NCBI GenBank assembly: GCA_945865175.1
Contig: CAMBDA010000009.1
Location: 1-64,000 of the forward strand
DNA: 64,000 bases
Direction: 5' to 3'
DNA from: an uncultured Prevotellaceae bacterium
GTDB taxonomy: Bacteria; Bacteroidota; Bacteroidia; Bacteroidales; Bacteroidaceae
Below are positions 7,528-16,600 of this stretch, one piece after another. Numbering within the stretch: the first letter of the stretch is position 1; every line of letters starts with the position of its first letter. Made by a program: the position numbers and the translations under genes. The notes below the pieces were generated by a model, which ran no database searches, was not told the origin of the DNA, and was given only the letters and a program-made list of their open reading frames with translations.

Positions 7528-8318
7528 TTCAAAAAAGGCCCTTCTTTGCCCCCAAACGTACGTTTTACGTTGCAATTTGTGGCATCGGACACCTCTTTGG
7601 GAGTGATTCGGTAGATTGTTGCAAGTTTGTTCACCACTTCGGCCACGTAGGCACTCTCGTTTCGCTTTCCCCGGTGGGGGGTTGGAGCCATGTAGGGCGC
7701 ATCGGTCTCCACTACAATCCGGCTGAGGGGCACTTCTGACAGCACTTGGGGAAGTGTGGATTTTTTGAAGGTGACGATGCCCCCTATGCCCAGCACGAAG
7801 CCGGGGAATGTGAGCAGCTGGGCCGCTTCTTCGCTGGACCCTCCGAAACAGTGGAACACACCCCTGAGGTTCGGGCTCCTGCTGTATGCCTTCAGTAGTT
7901 CCACCATTTCTGTGTGTGCGTTTCTGCAGTGGATGGCCAGCGGGAGGTCCAGTTCGATGGCCCACCTTATCTGTGTGTCGAATGCCTGGAGCTGCTCTTT
8001 GCGGTAGGTGGTGTCCCAGTAGAAGTCCAGTCCCACTTCGCCCACCGCCACATAGGGATGGCCGGGTGCAATGAGCAGGGCGTGCAGCTGGTCGAGCACG
8101 TCTTTCCAGTCTTCTCGCACATCCTCGGGATGAAGTCCCATCATCGGCCGCAGATAATGGGGATGGCGTTTCCATAAGCGTAGCATGGGCTCCACGGATG
8201 CTGCGTTGATGTTGGGCAATAGGATTTGCTCCACGCCTGCCGCCTTGGCACGTGTGATCACATCGTCTATGTCGTCGGCAAATTCCGGTCCGTAGATGTG
8301 GCTGTGGGTGTCTATCAT
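7518..8318 (-). CDS. tatD: TatD-family metal-dependent hydrolase (DNase)
   Basis: A 266-residue TIM-barrel hydrolase of the amidohydrolase superfamily, full length for TatD. Metal ligands: H5 and H7 in IDTHSHIY, the glutamate of VGEVGLDFYWDT (about residue 93), the histidines of LPLAIHCRNAH and GVFHCFGGS, and the aspartate of VVETDAPYMAP. TatD enzymes act as Mg-dependent 3'-5' exonucleases in DNA quality control. The start at 8318 gives the family N-terminus directly. It follows the polyprenyl synthase gene by 44 bases on the same strand. Confidence 0.95.
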   Translation of the reverse strand: MIDTHSHIYGPEFADDIDDVITRAKAAGVEQILLPNINAASVEPMLRLWKRHPHYLRPMMGLHPEDVREDWKDVLDQLHALLIAPGHPYVAVGEVGLDFYWDTTYRKEQLQAFDTQIRWAIELDLPLAIHCRNAHTEMVELLKAYSRSPNLRGVFHCFGGSSEEAAQLLTFPGFVLGIGGIVTFKKSTLPQVLSEVPLSRIVVETDAPYMAPTPHRGKRNESAYVAEVVNKLATIYRITPKEVSDATNCNVKRTFGGKEGPFLNTF

Positions 8319-8362
8319 AGGGTGTCGCCTTATTAATATATATATTGTATTGCCGGGGGGTG

Positions 8363-9337
8363 CTATGATTGGCGGGAGAGCAGACCCAGTGCCAGCTGCC
8401 GCAGCGGTTTCTTCTGTACATCGGGCAATGCCACCTTGTGGAGCGCGTTGAGCGCCTCAGTGGTATACTGGTCTATTTTCTGCCTTGCCATTTCGGGTAT
8501 CTGCAGGGAGTCGTAGATGTGTGTCACTGCGGTAATCTTCTCCTCCGGATTGCAGTCGGTAGTTGCCAGCCATTGTTCCAGTAGCTGCCGCTGTGGCTGG
8601 TCGGCTTTTGCCAGGGCGTTGATGAGCATGTAGGTCTTCTTGTTGCACAGGATGTCGCCTCCAATCTTTTTCCCGAAGGTCTCGTAGTTGCCATACACAT
8701 CGAGGTAGTCGTCTTGCAGTTGGAAGGCAAGTCCCATCTTTTCTCCGAATTCGTAGAGCGCATCGGCATCTGCCCAGGGTGCATCGGCCAGCATGGCACC
8801 AATCTTCAGCGCACAGGCCAGCAGTACGGAGGTCTTGAGCCTGATCATCTCGATATACTCGGCCTCGCTCACGTCGGAACGGGTCTCGAACAGAATGTCG
8901 TATTGCTGTCCTTCGTCTATTTCAAGTGCCGTTTGGGTAAAGGTCTGCATGACAGGGGCCAGTTTGTCGGCTGCGCATTGCTGCATCATCTGAAAGGCCA
9001 TCACCAGCATGGTGTCGCCGCTGAGGATGGCCGAATTGTCGTCCCATACCTTGTGGACGCAGGGCTTGCCCCGGCGCACGTCGGCACAGTCCATCACATC
9101 GTCGTGGAGCAGTGTGAAGTTGTGATAGGTTTCCAGCCCCAGCGCAGGTTGTAGTGCGGGGGTGACATCTTCGTGATACAGGTTGTAGGCCATGAGCATG
9201 AGCACGGGACGTATGCGCTTGCCGCCTAGCGACATCACATACTCAACGGGCTCATACAGGCGCCGTGGCTGGCGGTCATAGCTCTTTTCGGCAAGTGCCT
9301 TGTTGACTATCTCCAGTAGTTCGGTTGTCGTATACAT
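8363..9337 (-). CDS. Trans-polyprenyl diphosphate synthase
   Basis: A 324-residue all-helical prenyltransferase that extends allylic diphosphates with isopentenyl diphosphate. The first aspartate-rich motif is HDDVMDCADVRRGKP and the second is QLQDDYLDVYG; the GGKRIRPVL substrate motif lies upstream. Chain length (geranylgeranyl, octaprenyl or other) cannot be judged reliably by eye. The ATG at 9337 (MYTTTELLEIVNKAL) is preferred over an upstream ATG at 9415, since the extra 26 residues overlap the tonB terminator and look untranslated. The gene precedes tatD on the minus strand. Confidence 0.92.
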   Translation of the reverse strand: MYTTTELLEIVNKALAEKSYDRQPRRLYEPVEYVMSLGGKRIRPVLMLMAYNLYHEDVTPALQPALGLETYHNFTLLHDDVMDCADVRRGKPCVHKVWDDNSAILSGDTMLVMAFQMMQQCAADKLAPVMQTFTQTALEIDEGQQYDILFETRSDVSEAEYIEMIRLKTSVLLACALKIGAMLADAPWADADALYEFGEKMGLAFQLQDDYLDVYGNYETFGKKIGGDILCNKKTYMLINALAKADQPQRQLLEQWLATTDCNPEEKITAVTHIYDSLQIPEMARQKIDQYTTEALNALHKVALPDVQKKPLRQLALGLLSRQS

Positions 9338-9373
9338 GGTTGTGAGGGTTTGTTTATGCGGGTGTGTAATGCC

Positions 9374-9417
9374 TAAAAAAAGAGTGGCAACCCTCCTATG
9401 ATGGTGGGTGGCCACTC
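9374..9417 (-). terminator. Terminator after tonB
   Basis: A GAGTGGC/GCCACTC stem (9382-9388 with 9411-9417, extended by ACCC/GGGT pairing) is followed on the minus strand by seven T (9381-9375). It lies 33 bases past the tonB stop. Confidence 0.85.
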
Positions 9418-9449
9418 GCTATTTGGCACGTTTTGTCTCGTTATGAATA

Positions 9450-10166
9450 TTAGTTCAGGCGGAACATGACGGGAAGGTTGAAGCGAGAGCGCACCGACTT
9501 GTTACCCTGGCGTGCAGGCTTCCATTTGGGCATCTCCTTCACCACGCGCTCGGCTTCCTTGGCCAGATTGGGGTCGGGCGTACGTGCAATCTTTACGTCT
9601 ACGATGGAACCGTCGCGGTTCACCACGAAGGACACAGTTACACGTCCCTGTACGCCCTGCTCCTGGCAGATGCTGGGGTACTTGATGTGCTCGCTCAGCC
9701 ACTTCATGAGCGCCTGCTCGCCGCCCGGGAACTCTGCGTTCTCCTCTACCATTTCGTAGATGCGGTCGTCATCATCCTGCTCCACGATGGGGCCGATGGG
9801 GCCTGTAGGAGCCACTGCCGAAGGTGCACCTGTACCCACCACTGTGGTGATGGCCTGGTTCATTTCCTCAGAGGTCTCCACTTCTTCCTCGGGCAGTTCG
9901 GTATCATCCTCCACGATGTTGATGATTTCGGCAACCTTGGGAGCGGCTGCTGGAGGAGGAGCCACCACTTCCTGCTGTTGTGTGATGGGGATCATGTCTT
10001 CCTCCATCCTGAAATCGTAAATTTTCTCTTCCTCCACTACCTTGATTTCACGCTGCGTGTATTCGAACGCAACGAACATGGCGGCGAGGACCAACACATA
10101 GCCAATAAGTATGCTTGTCGACTTTTGGCTTTGAATGCTTTCATTCATGGTTTTGTTAGTTTCCAT
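9450..10166 (-). CDS. tonB: TonB-family energy transducer
   Basis: A 238-residue periplasm-spanning protein that couples the ExbB-ExbD motor to outer-membrane SusC/TonB-dependent receptors. A single membrane helix at about 18-37 (SILIGYVLVLAAMFVAFEY) is followed by a Pro/Glu-rich periplasmic spacer (APPPAAAPK, ELPEEEVETSEE) and a C-terminal TonB domain at about 150-238 (FPGGEQALMKWLSEHIKYP, GRVTVSFVVNRDGSI, FNLPVMFRLN). It has its own promoter and terminator, and so is transcribed apart from exbBD 2.2 kb away. The first ATG fits the short leader of about 30 bases; a second ATG six codons in is possible. Confidence 0.95.
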   Translation of the reverse strand: METNKTMNESIQSQKSTSILIGYVLVLAAMFVAFEYTQREIKVVEEEKIYDFRMEEDMIPITQQQEVVAPPPAAAPKVAEIINIVEDDTELPEEEVETSEEMNQAITTVVGTGAPSAVAPTGPIGPIVEQDDDDRIYEMVEENAEFPGGEQALMKWLSEHIKYPSICQEQGVQGRVTVSFVVNRDGSIVDVKIARTPDPNLAKEAERVVKEMPKWKPARQGNKSVRSRFNLPVMFRLN

Positions 10167-10202
10167 AGATATATTTTGTTTCTTTTTTTATCTCTTTTGG
10201 GG

Positions 10203-10210
10203 CAAATGTA
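10203..10210 (-). promoter_or_regulatory. Putative -7 element (TACATTTG) of tonB
   Basis: TACATTTG followed by CC on the minus strand matches TAnnTTTG, 36 bases upstream of the tonB ATG. Confidence 0.6.
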
Positions 10211-10306
10211 GCACATTTTTTTTATTTAGACGGCCATAATGGCGTATTTTTTTTAAATATGATGCAATTTTTGTGTATTATGGCCCGATATTGTGTGAAA
10301 ATACAC

Positions 10307-10314
10307 TACCTTTG
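10307..10314 (+). promoter_or_regulatory. Putative -7 element (TACCTTTG) of porQ-cmk-ispH
   Basis: TACCTTTG matches the Bacteroidetes consensus, 19 bases before the chosen porQ ATG. It lies inside the open reading frame that could start at 10259, which argues against that longer start. Confidence 0.65.
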
Positions 10315-10333
10315 GTGCGCAAATCGAAAAAGT

Positions 10334-11323
10334 ATGGTGAAGAAAAGCTCAATATTGGCCGTTGTCCTGATGATTGCTGCGAGCATGCGGCTGCAGGCAC
10401 AGGAGAGCAACAGTGTTTTCAGCTTTCTCAACCTTCCCACATCGGCGCATGTGGTGGGGCTGGGAGGCAGGAATATCTCTGTGGCCGACGATGACATATC
10501 CATGGGTTTCCACAATCCTGCTTTGCTGGCCGGTGTCTCGGACAGGACGGTCGGGCTGAACTTTTTCACCTACATGAAGGGAAGCAATGCCGGCAGTGCC
10601 GCCTATGCGCAGGCTCATGGGGAGCGGGGCACATGGGGTGTGTCGGCGCAGTTTGTGGGCTATGGCTCCATGACGGAGACAACGGCCTCGGGTGAGGTGC
10701 TGGGCGAAATGAATGCCCTGGACATGGCACTTGGCGGCAGTTATTGCTATCTGTTGGGCGGAAACTGGTCGGGAGGCGTCACGGGCAGGTTTATCTATTC
10801 CCATTACGGCGAGTTCACCTCCTGTGCGCTGGCTGTGGATTTGGGCCTTAATTATTATAAGGAAGAGAACGATTTGTCCCTCTCGGCTGTGGCTCGTCAG
10901 ATAGGTGGCCAGCTGAAGGCTTTTGGAGACCGTCATGAGCGTCTTCCTTTCGGCTTGGAGCTGGGCCTTACCAAAGGTCTGGGTCATGCGCCCATCCGCT
11001 TTTCGGTTACCCTGTCCGACCTCACCCGCTGGAAGTCGGACTATTACTATTCGGCTGGCAAGAAGATCAGTGCAGGCCGCATCCTCACCAATCACTTCTG
11101 TGTGGGTGTGGACATCCTGCCTGTCTCTTTCCTGCACATCTCTGCAGGCTATGACTTCCGTCGGGCCTACGAGATGAAGGCTGCTGGCTCTTCTCATGGA
11201 GCGGGCTTGAGCGTGGGGGCGGGAGTGAAGGTGCGCCGCTTCAACATCTCATTGGCCTATGCCAAGTATCATGTGGGCGCCCCCACCTTCTCCGCATCGC
11301 TGGCCTACAGCTTCCCTCGATGA
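10334..11323 (+). CDS. porQ: Type IX secretion system protein PorQ
   Basis: A 329-residue exported outer-membrane beta-barrel protein. Signal peptide at 1-22 ([23 protein letters not shown]). The PorQ start [25 protein letters not shown]...NPALL is clear, and alternating hydrophobic strands continue to a terminal aromatic strand ([11 protein letters not shown]). PorQ works in the attachment complex that retrieves and anchors type IX-secreted proteins on the cell surface (family knowledge). The start at 10334 is chosen because a promoter element lies between it and the earlier ATGs. Followed by cmk and ispH in the same order as I recall from Porphyromonas. The other T9SS core genes lie 28 kb away at porP-K-L-M-N. 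Confidence 0.9.
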   Translation: MVKKSSILAVVLMIAASMRLQAQESNSVFSFLNLPTSAHVVGLGGRNISVADDDISMGFHNPALLAGVSDRTVGLNFFTYMKGSNAGSAAYAQAHGERGTWGVSAQFVGYGSMTETTASGEVLGEMNALDMALGGSYCYLLGGNWSGGVTGRFIYSHYGEFTSCALAVDLGLNYYKEENDLSLSAVARQIGGQLKAFGDRHERLPFGLELGLTKGLGHAPIRFSVTLSDLTRWKSDYYYSAGKKISAGRILTNHFCVGVDILPVSFLHISAGYDFRRAYEMKAAGSSHGAGLSVGAGVKVRRFNISLAYAKYHVGAPTFSASLAYSFPR

Positions 11324-11360
11324 AACAAAGACAATATGTAAAACCCAAACCAATGTTCTA

Positions 11361-12056
11361 ATGAAAAAGATTACCATCGCTATCGACGGTTATTCGTCAT
11401 GTGGCAAGAGTACCATGGCCAAGGATTTGGCTCGTGAAATCGGCTATGTCTATATTGATACGGGTGCCATGTACCGGGCTGTCACGCTGTATGCCCTTCA
11501 ACACAAGCTGATTTCGGAGGCGGGCATCGACTCTGACCGGCTGCAGGGCCAGATGCCCCACATCCAGATTGGTTTCAAACTGAATGCCGAGTCCCGTCCG
11601 GAAACCTATCTCAACGGAGTGTGCGTGGAACGGGAAATCCGCTCGCTGGAGGTGTCGCGCAATGTAAGCCCCATAGCCGCCCTGGGCTTTGTCCGGGAGG
11701 CAATGGTGGACCAGCAGCGTGTGATGGGGGAGAACAAGGGTGTGGTGATGGATGGCAGGGACATTGGCACGGTGGTGTTCCCGGATGCCGAGCTGAAGGT
11801 GTTTGTGACGGCCCAGCCCGAGATACGTGCCCAGCGAAGGTATGACGAGCTCCAGGCCAAGGGAGAGCCCTGCCAGCTGGAGGCCATACTGGAAAACGTG
11901 CTGGAGCGCGACCGTATCGATACCACCCGCACCATCGGGCCCTTGCGTAAGGCAGATGACGCGCTGGTGCTGGACAACAGTTTTATGACCATCCCCGAGC
12001 AGAAGGCCTGGCTGATGGAACAGTATAGGAGAGCTGCCGATGACTGTAGAGATTGA
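11361..12056 (+). CDS. cmk: Cytidylate kinase
   Basis: A 231-residue P-loop kinase that phosphorylates CMP and dCMP with ATP. The N-terminus [18 protein letters not shown] holds the Walker A loop. [13 protein letters not shown] is the CMP-binding segment, and [14 protein letters not shown] and [13 protein letters not shown] follow the family pattern. Length is normal. It starts 37 bases after porQ and its last 17 bases overlap the ispH start in another frame, so the two are probably translationally coupled. Confidence 0.97.
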   Translation: MKKITIAIDGYSSCGKSTMAKDLAREIGYVYIDTGAMYRAVTLYALQHKLISEAGIDSDRLQGQMPHIQIGFKLNAESRPETYLNGVCVEREIRSLEVSRNVSPIAALGFVREAMVDQQRVMGENKGVVMDGRDIGTVVFPDAELKVFVTAQPEIRAQRRYDELQAKGEPCQLEAILENVLERDRIDTTRTIGPLRKADDALVLDNSFMTIPEQKAWLMEQYRRAADDCRD

Positions 12057-12909
12057 TCAGGGTTCGGGTTTCTGTTTTGGAGTGACCCGTGCCATAGGAA
12101 AGGCAGAGGAGGAACTTTCGGGCGGTTCTACGCTCTATTGTCTGGGCGACATTGTTCACAACGGCCGGGAATGTGACCGGCTCAAGCGCATGGGGCTGGT
12201 GACCATCGACCATGCCACGTTCAATGGGCTGCAGCATGCCAAGGTGTTGCTGCGTGCCCACGGTGAACCTCCACAGACCTATGAGCGTGCACGGGAGAAT
12301 GGGATAGAGATTGTGGATGCCACCTGCCCTGTGGTGCTTCATCTGCAGGAGCGCATCAAGAAGGAATATGCCGAAGGCCAGCCAGGCCGGCAGATTGTCA
12401 TCTTTGGCAAGAACGGCCATGCCGAGGTGATGGGACTGGTGGGGCAAACCGAGGGAACTGCCATCGTGATAGAGCATCCCGAGGAGGTGGCGGCACTCGA
12501 CTTCAACCGTGACATCTGCCTGTATTCCCAGACCACCAAACCGCTCGACCAGTTTCGCCAGGTGGTGGAGTTCATCCGTCAGCATATCTCGCCTACGGCC
12601 ACCTTCACTTATTACGACACCATCTGCCGCCAGGTGGCCAATCGTATGCCCCATATCCGTGAGTTCGCCTCGCGCCATGACGTGGTACTCTTCGTGTGTG
12701 GGCGCAAGAGCAGCAACGGCCGTGTGCTCTACAACGAATGCTGCAGCGTGAATCCACATTCTTTCATGATAGATTCCGCTGCAGAGATTGATCCCTTGTG
12801 GCTGTCCCAGTGCCGTTCCATCGGCATTTGTGGAGCCACGAGTACGCCCAAATGGCTAATGGAGGAGTGCAAGGTACGTGTCGAGGAGCTGCTTGGCAGC
12901 CACGAATGA
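12040..12909 (+). CDS. ispH: 4-hydroxy-3-methylbut-2-enyl diphosphate reductase
   Basis: A 289-residue iron-sulfur enzyme for the last step of the MEP isoprenoid pathway, giving IPP and DMAPP. The three cluster cysteines are visible in [10 protein letters not shown] (C12), VDATCPVV and [15 protein letters not shown]; the conserved HGEPP and NTICxx-type segment ([12 protein letters not shown]) are present. Full length. Its 3' end overlaps the convergent meaB gene by 54 bases. Confidence 0.97.
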   Translation: MTVEIDQGSGFCFGVTRAIGKAEEELSGGSTLYCLGDIVHNGRECDRLKRMGLVTIDHATFNGLQHAKVLLRAHGEPPQTYERARENGIEIVDATCPVVLHLQERIKKEYAEGQPGRQIVIFGKNGHAEVMGLVGQTEGTAIVIEHPEEVAALDFNRDICLYSQTTKPLDQFRQVVEFIRQHISPTATFTYYDTICRQVANRMPHIREFASRHDVVLFVCGRKSSNGRVLYNECCSVNPHSFMIDSAAEIDPLWLSQCRSIGICGATSTPKWLMEECKVRVEELLGSHE

Positions 12910-13953
12910 GGTTTTTCTTCCAGCCAGCACGTCCTGTTCCGAAAGGGTCAGCATGTCGGCAATCACGGGCTGCTGGTAGAAGCTGTTGCGCAGCTGCTCG
13001 TTGATGCTTTCGTACATCCAGAACTTGGCCTGCTCCTGGCGCCGGTGCTGGAAGTAGCCGTTGGCCTTTACAAAGTCGATGTAGGCATATATCATGTCCC
13101 ACACCTCCTTGATGCCATATCCATAGAAACCGCTGTAGGTGAGCACCTGGGGTGACCACCCGCTTTCGGGCATGGGAAAGAGATGGAGGGCGTTGCGGAA
13201 CTGGGTGGCCGCCAGCTGGCATTTGTCCACGTTGTTCCCGTCGCATTTGTTGATGACAATGCCATCCGCCATTTCCATGATGCCGCGCTTGATACCTTGC
13301 AGTTCGTCGCCTGTGCCGGCCAGTTGGATGAGCAGGAAGAAGTCAACCATCGAATGGCAGGCTGTTTCGCTTTGCCCCACACCCACCGTCTCCACGAATA
13401 TCTTGTCGAATCCGGCTGCTTCGCACAGGATGATGGTCTCGCGCGTCTTGCGGGCCACACCACCCAGCGAACCTGCTGAGGGGCTGGGGCGGATGAAGGA
13501 GTCGGGATGGACCGACAGTTTCTCCATGCGTGTCTTGTCGCCCAGGATGCTGCCCTTGGTGCGCTCGCTGCTGGGGTCGATGGCCAGTACGGCCAGTCGT
13601 CCGCCATAGGTGTTGAGCACATGGATGCCGAACTCGTCGATGCTTGTGCTCTTGCCTGCTCCTGGCACACCGCTGATGCCTATGCGCACGCTGTTGCCGG
13701 CGTAGGGGAGGCATTTCTCTATCACCTCCTGGGCTATCTGCTGATGGTGGGGCAGGGTGCTCTCTACCAGCGTGACCGCCTGCCCAAGGATGGTGACATT
13801 CCCCTTGAGGATGCCCTCCACATAGTCTTGTGCGGACAGTGCTTTCCGCGCAAACCGTTTGCGGTTGAGATAGGGGTTGACGGTTGTCACAGGTGCCACT
13901 CCGCTGTTCACCACCAGTCCTTTGTATTCAGGGTCGTTTTCGGGATGTTGCAT
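12856..13953 (-). CDS. meaB: MeaB/ArgK-type G-protein chaperone of methylmalonyl-CoA mutase
   Basis: A 365-residue P-loop GTPase that protects and reloads the adenosylcobalamin-dependent methylmalonyl-CoA mutase. Walker A is GVPGAGKSTS, followed by LAVLAIDPSSERTKGSILGDKTRM and IRPSPSAGSLGGVARKTRE, the base-specific NKCD (VINKCDGNNV), and a C-terminal dimerisation helix. The start has roughly 60 residues ahead of the G1 loop, as usual for the family. The mutase genes are not in the window; a cobalamin adenosyltransferase is at 38.3 kb. The gene lies 8 bases downstream of DUF1573 and its 3' end overlaps ispH by 54 bases. Confidence 0.95.
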   Translation of the reverse strand: MQHPENDPEYKGLVVNSGVAPVTTVNPYLNRKRFARKALSAQDYVEGILKGNVTILGQAVTLVESTLPHHQQIAQEVIEKCLPYAGNSVRIGISGVPGAGKSTSIDEFGIHVLNTYGGRLAVLAIDPSSERTKGSILGDKTRMEKLSVHPDSFIRPSPSAGSLGGVARKTRETIILCEAAGFDKIFVETVGVGQSETACHSMVDFFLLIQLAGTGDELQGIKRGIMEMADGIVINKCDGNNVDKCQLAATQFRNALHLFPMPESGWSPQVLTYSGFYGYGIKEVWDMIYAYIDFVKANGYFQHRRQEQAKFWMYESINEQLRNSFYQQPVIADMLTLSEQDVLAGRKTSFVAAKQLLDTYLALLH

Positions 13954-13961
13954 AGTTCTGT

Positions 13962-15029
13962 TTATGGGGTTACGTGTATGTTGATAATTTTCTTGGCATT
14001 TTCCGGGTCATCAGAGATGAGGAGCACACGGGGGCGTGCCTTGGCTTTTTTCAGGTACTTGGTGTTGACTGTCACCTTCAAGCGGGTGCTCTTGCCGGGC
14101 TCCAGGGTGCGGTCGCCCAGCGACACCGACAGCGACTTGTTGAATACCTGCACCTGCCGGATGTGGAGCGTGGTTTTTCCCGTATTGGTGATGGTGAGTT
14201 TCTTTTGCGCCTTCTTGCGACCCTCCATGCTGCCGAAGTCCAGCTGCTCCTCGGAGAGCTGGATGACGGGGGCCTGGTCGCGCTGCGCCTGGCTCAGTTG
14301 GGAGAAGTCGGGCAACTGCACGGCCGACACCACGATTTCATTGTCTTCGTTCACCTTGTCGCCCATGTAGCGGGCCAGATAGATACTGGTCTGGTTGAGG
14401 CCCAGCTGGAACAGCTTCTTGCTGTCAAGAGTAAGCCGGATGATGCCCGCCTTTCCTCCGGGAATCGTTTCGGGCACGTATTCGGCCGACAGGTAGGGGG
14501 GCAGGTGCATCAGCTCGGGCTTGTAGGGCGTGCGCTCCACATTGGCCACCCGAATCTCCTGCACGGGCATGTCGCCCTTGTTTACGTCGTCGTATTCGAT
14601 GTAGTTGCTCAGCAGCCTCACATTCCCCAGGTCGATGGGATAGTCTCCGCTGAAGTCCTGTACTTCCTTCACTACAATGCCCTGAATGGCCATGTAGAGT
14701 GGCTGGTCTTGTGCATTGGTGAGGATTTCCACGTCCTTGTAGAAGGTGCCCAGCATCTTGGCATCGAAGGTGAGCCTTATTTCACCGTGTGCACCGGGCT
14801 CGATGGGCTTGTTGTCAAAGGCTACGTCGATACAGCCGCATGAGGGCCTCACTTCCTTCACTACCAGTGGTTTGTCGCCTTTATTGGAAAAACCGAGGGT
14901 GAAGGATTTGGGCGACTGGAACAGCACTTCGCCCACTTTCGTGATGTCCTTGTCGGGCACGAAGAGCGGCTGGGCGGACAGCGTGGCTACAGCCGTAATC
15001 AGGCTGAAGAGGAGATATATTCTTTTCAT
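13962..15029 (-). CDS. DUF1573 (Ig-like/ASPM-SPD-2-Hydin-type) exported protein
   Basis: A 355-residue protein with a signal peptide (MKRIYLLFSLITAVATLSAQ) and at least two DUF1573 Ig-like modules. The first is FTLGFSNKGDKPLVVKEVRP followed by SCGCIDVAFDNKPIEPG; the second is near the C-terminus with TITNTGKTTLHIRQVQVFN and EPGKSTRLKVTVNT. The SCGC-type motif is a hallmark of the family. Function is unknown; the domain is common in periplasmic or surface proteins of Bacteroidetes. The ATG at 15029 is chosen over 15041 because a TACATTTG promoter element ends only 9 bases before 15041, which would leave almost no leader. It precedes meaB by 8 bases. Confidence 0.85.
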   Translation of the reverse strand: MKRIYLLFSLITAVATLSAQPLFVPDKDITKVGEVLFQSPKSFTLGFSNKGDKPLVVKEVRPSCGCIDVAFDNKPIEPGAHGEIRLTFDAKMLGTFYKDVEILTNAQDQPLYMAIQGIVVKEVQDFSGDYPIDLGNVRLLSNYIEYDDVNKGDMPVQEIRVANVERTPYKPELMHLPPYLSAEYVPETIPGGKAGIIRLTLDSKKLFQLGLNQTSIYLARYMGDKVNEDNEIVVSAVQLPDFSQLSQAQRDQAPVIQLSEEQLDFGSMEGRKKAQKKLTITNTGKTTLHIRQVQVFNKSLSVSLGDRTLEPGKSTRLKVTVNTKYLKKAKARPRVLLISDDPENAKKIINIHVTP

Positions 15030-15049
15030 GTTTTTTGTCATTTCTCAGG

Positions 15050-15057
15050 CAAATGTA
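15050..15057 (-). promoter_or_regulatory. Putative -7 element (TACATTTG) of DUF1573-meaB
   Basis: TACATTTG followed by CC on the minus strand, 21 bases upstream of the chosen ATG at 15029. Confidence 0.55.
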
Positions 15058-15082
15058 CGGCTTTTCCCCGACATGTGGAAAT

Positions 15083-16117
15083 TTATTGGCACGATTCTTC
15101 CTTCCCGAGGGTGGAAATGGCCGCTTCCACCATTCTGAGCAGGTCTCGCTTGTCGGTGCCGGGCGAATAAACGAATCCTTCGGCCACCACAAGCTCGTGG
15201 GTGAGACTGTCGATGTGTGCCTGTGACACGAATGGGCCGCCCAGGGCTCCGTGGCGCATCTGCCACAGTCCTCTTGTCTCCAGGATGCGGTGGCCGTCGC
15301 GCTGCAGTATGCGGCCTTCCACTAGTGGCATTCCCTGCTCGCGTACGGTCTCCATCCATTGGTCGGGGTTGCTTCCCGGGATGTTGGCCTGCATCACCGA
15401 GTCGCGCAGGGCCACCATTTCCATCAGCCCGGGCAGGTCGCCGCCCTCCCATGGGCAGGCATACACCACCACGTTCATGTCTTTTTCGTTGAGGTTGGTG
15501 CCTGCCCACAGGAAGCGGTGGCCCTTCTTGGTGGCCTTTATCTCTTGCGGGGCGTAAATGGTTCGTCCCATGCATGCCCGCAGGTCGTCGTATGCCTTCT
15601 TGCTGTAGTGCTTCCTCAGTTGGGCTGCCCGCATTTGCAACTGGGCATCGGCAATCACATCGCGCAGGAAGAGGGCTTTGCCGGAAAGGAAACGGCCAAG
15701 GCTTTCCAGATCGGGTGCTTTCACGGTCACCTCAATTTGTGGGCGGGCCGACACGTCGTGGTTCACTCCCACCATCGGAACTCTCTCGTGCGGGTCCAGA
15801 CGGACAAACAGCTTGCTGTGCATGGTGGTGTACATTTGCTCATAATAGGGTGTGAGGATGCGGGTCACCCTGAAATAGCTCTCGGCCTGTGGAAGTCCGG
15901 GCACCGGGCCTTCTACAATCTTGCGCAGCGTGTCGGCCACAGGGCTTTCCCATACGGCCTTGTCCACCACCAGCAGCAGTTCGCTGGGCAGTCCTTTGCT
16001 TTTCACGATTCGCCTTCCCTCGCCCGGCTTTGCCTGTTTGCCGGTACAGGCCGCAGCCATGCAGCCCAGCAGGAGCGTCCATGCAGCCCATTTCAGGAAT
16101 ATCTGTCTCATTGGCAT
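15083..16117 (-). CDS. DUF4837 lipoprotein
   Basis: A 344-residue protein with a lipoprotein signal (hydrophobic LKWAAWTLLLGCMAAAC; the cysteine after MAAA is the likely lipidation site, about residue 24). The mature part matches my recollection of DUF4837: GLPSELLLVVDKAVWES, VTRILTPYYEQMYT, and repeated acidic/aromatic segments such as KKGHRFLWAGTNLNEKDMNVVVYACP. Function is unknown. The start is at 16117 or at a second ATG two codons later (16111); the promoter at 16139-16146 fits either. It lies upstream of DUF1573 and meaB on the same strand. Confidence 0.85.
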   Translation of the reverse strand: MPMRQIFLKWAAWTLLLGCMAAACTGKQAKPGEGRRIVKSKGLPSELLLVVDKAVWESPVADTLRKIVEGPVPGLPQAESYFRVTRILTPYYEQMYTTMHSKLFVRLDPHERVPMVGVNHDVSARPQIEVTVKAPDLESLGRFLSGKALFLRDVIADAQLQMRAAQLRKHYSKKAYDDLRACMGRTIYAPQEIKATKKGHRFLWAGTNLNEKDMNVVVYACPWEGGDLPGLMEMVALRDSVMQANIPGSNPDQWMETVREQGMPLVEGRILQRDGHRILETRGLWQMRHGALGGPFVSQAHIDSLTHELVVAEGFVYSPGTDKRDLLRMVEAAISTLGKEESCQ

Positions 16118-16138
16118 GTTTTTTTATCCATTATGCCA

Positions 16139-16146
16139 CAAAGTTA
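16139..16146 (-). promoter_or_regulatory. Putative -7 element (TAACTTTG) of the DUF4837 gene
   Basis: TAACTTTG followed by TGG on the minus strand, 22 bases upstream of the ATG at 16117. Confidence 0.6.
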
Positions 16147-16210
16147 TACATATTTGCTGTGAACAGTGCAAAAAAATGGCAACAAAATGCCTGGCATGTG
16201 GTTTTTTTGC

Positions 16211-16218
16211 TACCTTTG
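16211..16218 (+). promoter_or_regulatory. Putative -7 element (TACCTTTG) of the frameshifted gene
   Basis: TACCTTTG followed by C on the plus strand, 27 bases before the ATG at 16245, back-to-back with the DUF4837 promoter. Confidence 0.55.
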
Positions 16219-16244
16219 CACCAACTCATTTAAAAATATATATT

Positions 16245-16600
16245 ATGAACCAAAAACACACAACCCTGCTCGATGTGAACGATTTCCGCTACAGCCTCTA
16301 CCGTTCCCGTTTCACGCTCTCCCGCGAGGAAGCAGCCCAGTTGCGCTATCTATTATTTAATATGTATACGCGCGACATTGTTTCGGTCAGTGTCAACGGC
16401 AGACCGGCCAAACGGCTTTTCCCCGACCGTGCTGATGCCCAGAGCTGGACCAGCGCGACTTCTTCTTGCCCGAATGCTGGCTGAATTTCGGTGCGGGACA
16501 AAAGAATGTCCTCGTGTTCGGACTCAGACAGACTGCCAATGGCGCCCACCTGCAGGCCATAGAGATTCGTCCCTACGAGGATGCGGCTGAGCTGCGGTGA
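16245..16600 (+). pseudogene. Frameshifted small gene with a galactose-binding-like sequence
   Basis: From the ATG at 16245 the frame codes for 79 residues to a stop at 16484. From 16445 a different frame stays open to 16600 and looks protein-like (LDQRDFFLPECWLNFG, then KNVLVFGLRQT and LQAIEIRPYEDAAELR). Joining them needs one missing base near 16443 and gives about 118 residues. The joined sequence (FRYSLYRSRFTLSREEAAQ, VSVSVNGRPAKRLF, GQKNVLVFGLRQT) resembles the jelly-roll galactose-binding modules found at the N-terminus of glycosidases, but I cannot assign it firmly. A promoter is still present, so either it decayed recently or there is a sequencing error. Confidence 0.55.

Noticed and set aside
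8363..9415. Longer start of the polyprenyl synthase
   Set aside because: The first 26 residues (MATHHHRRVATLF...) overlap the tonB terminator hairpin and are not part of the fold.
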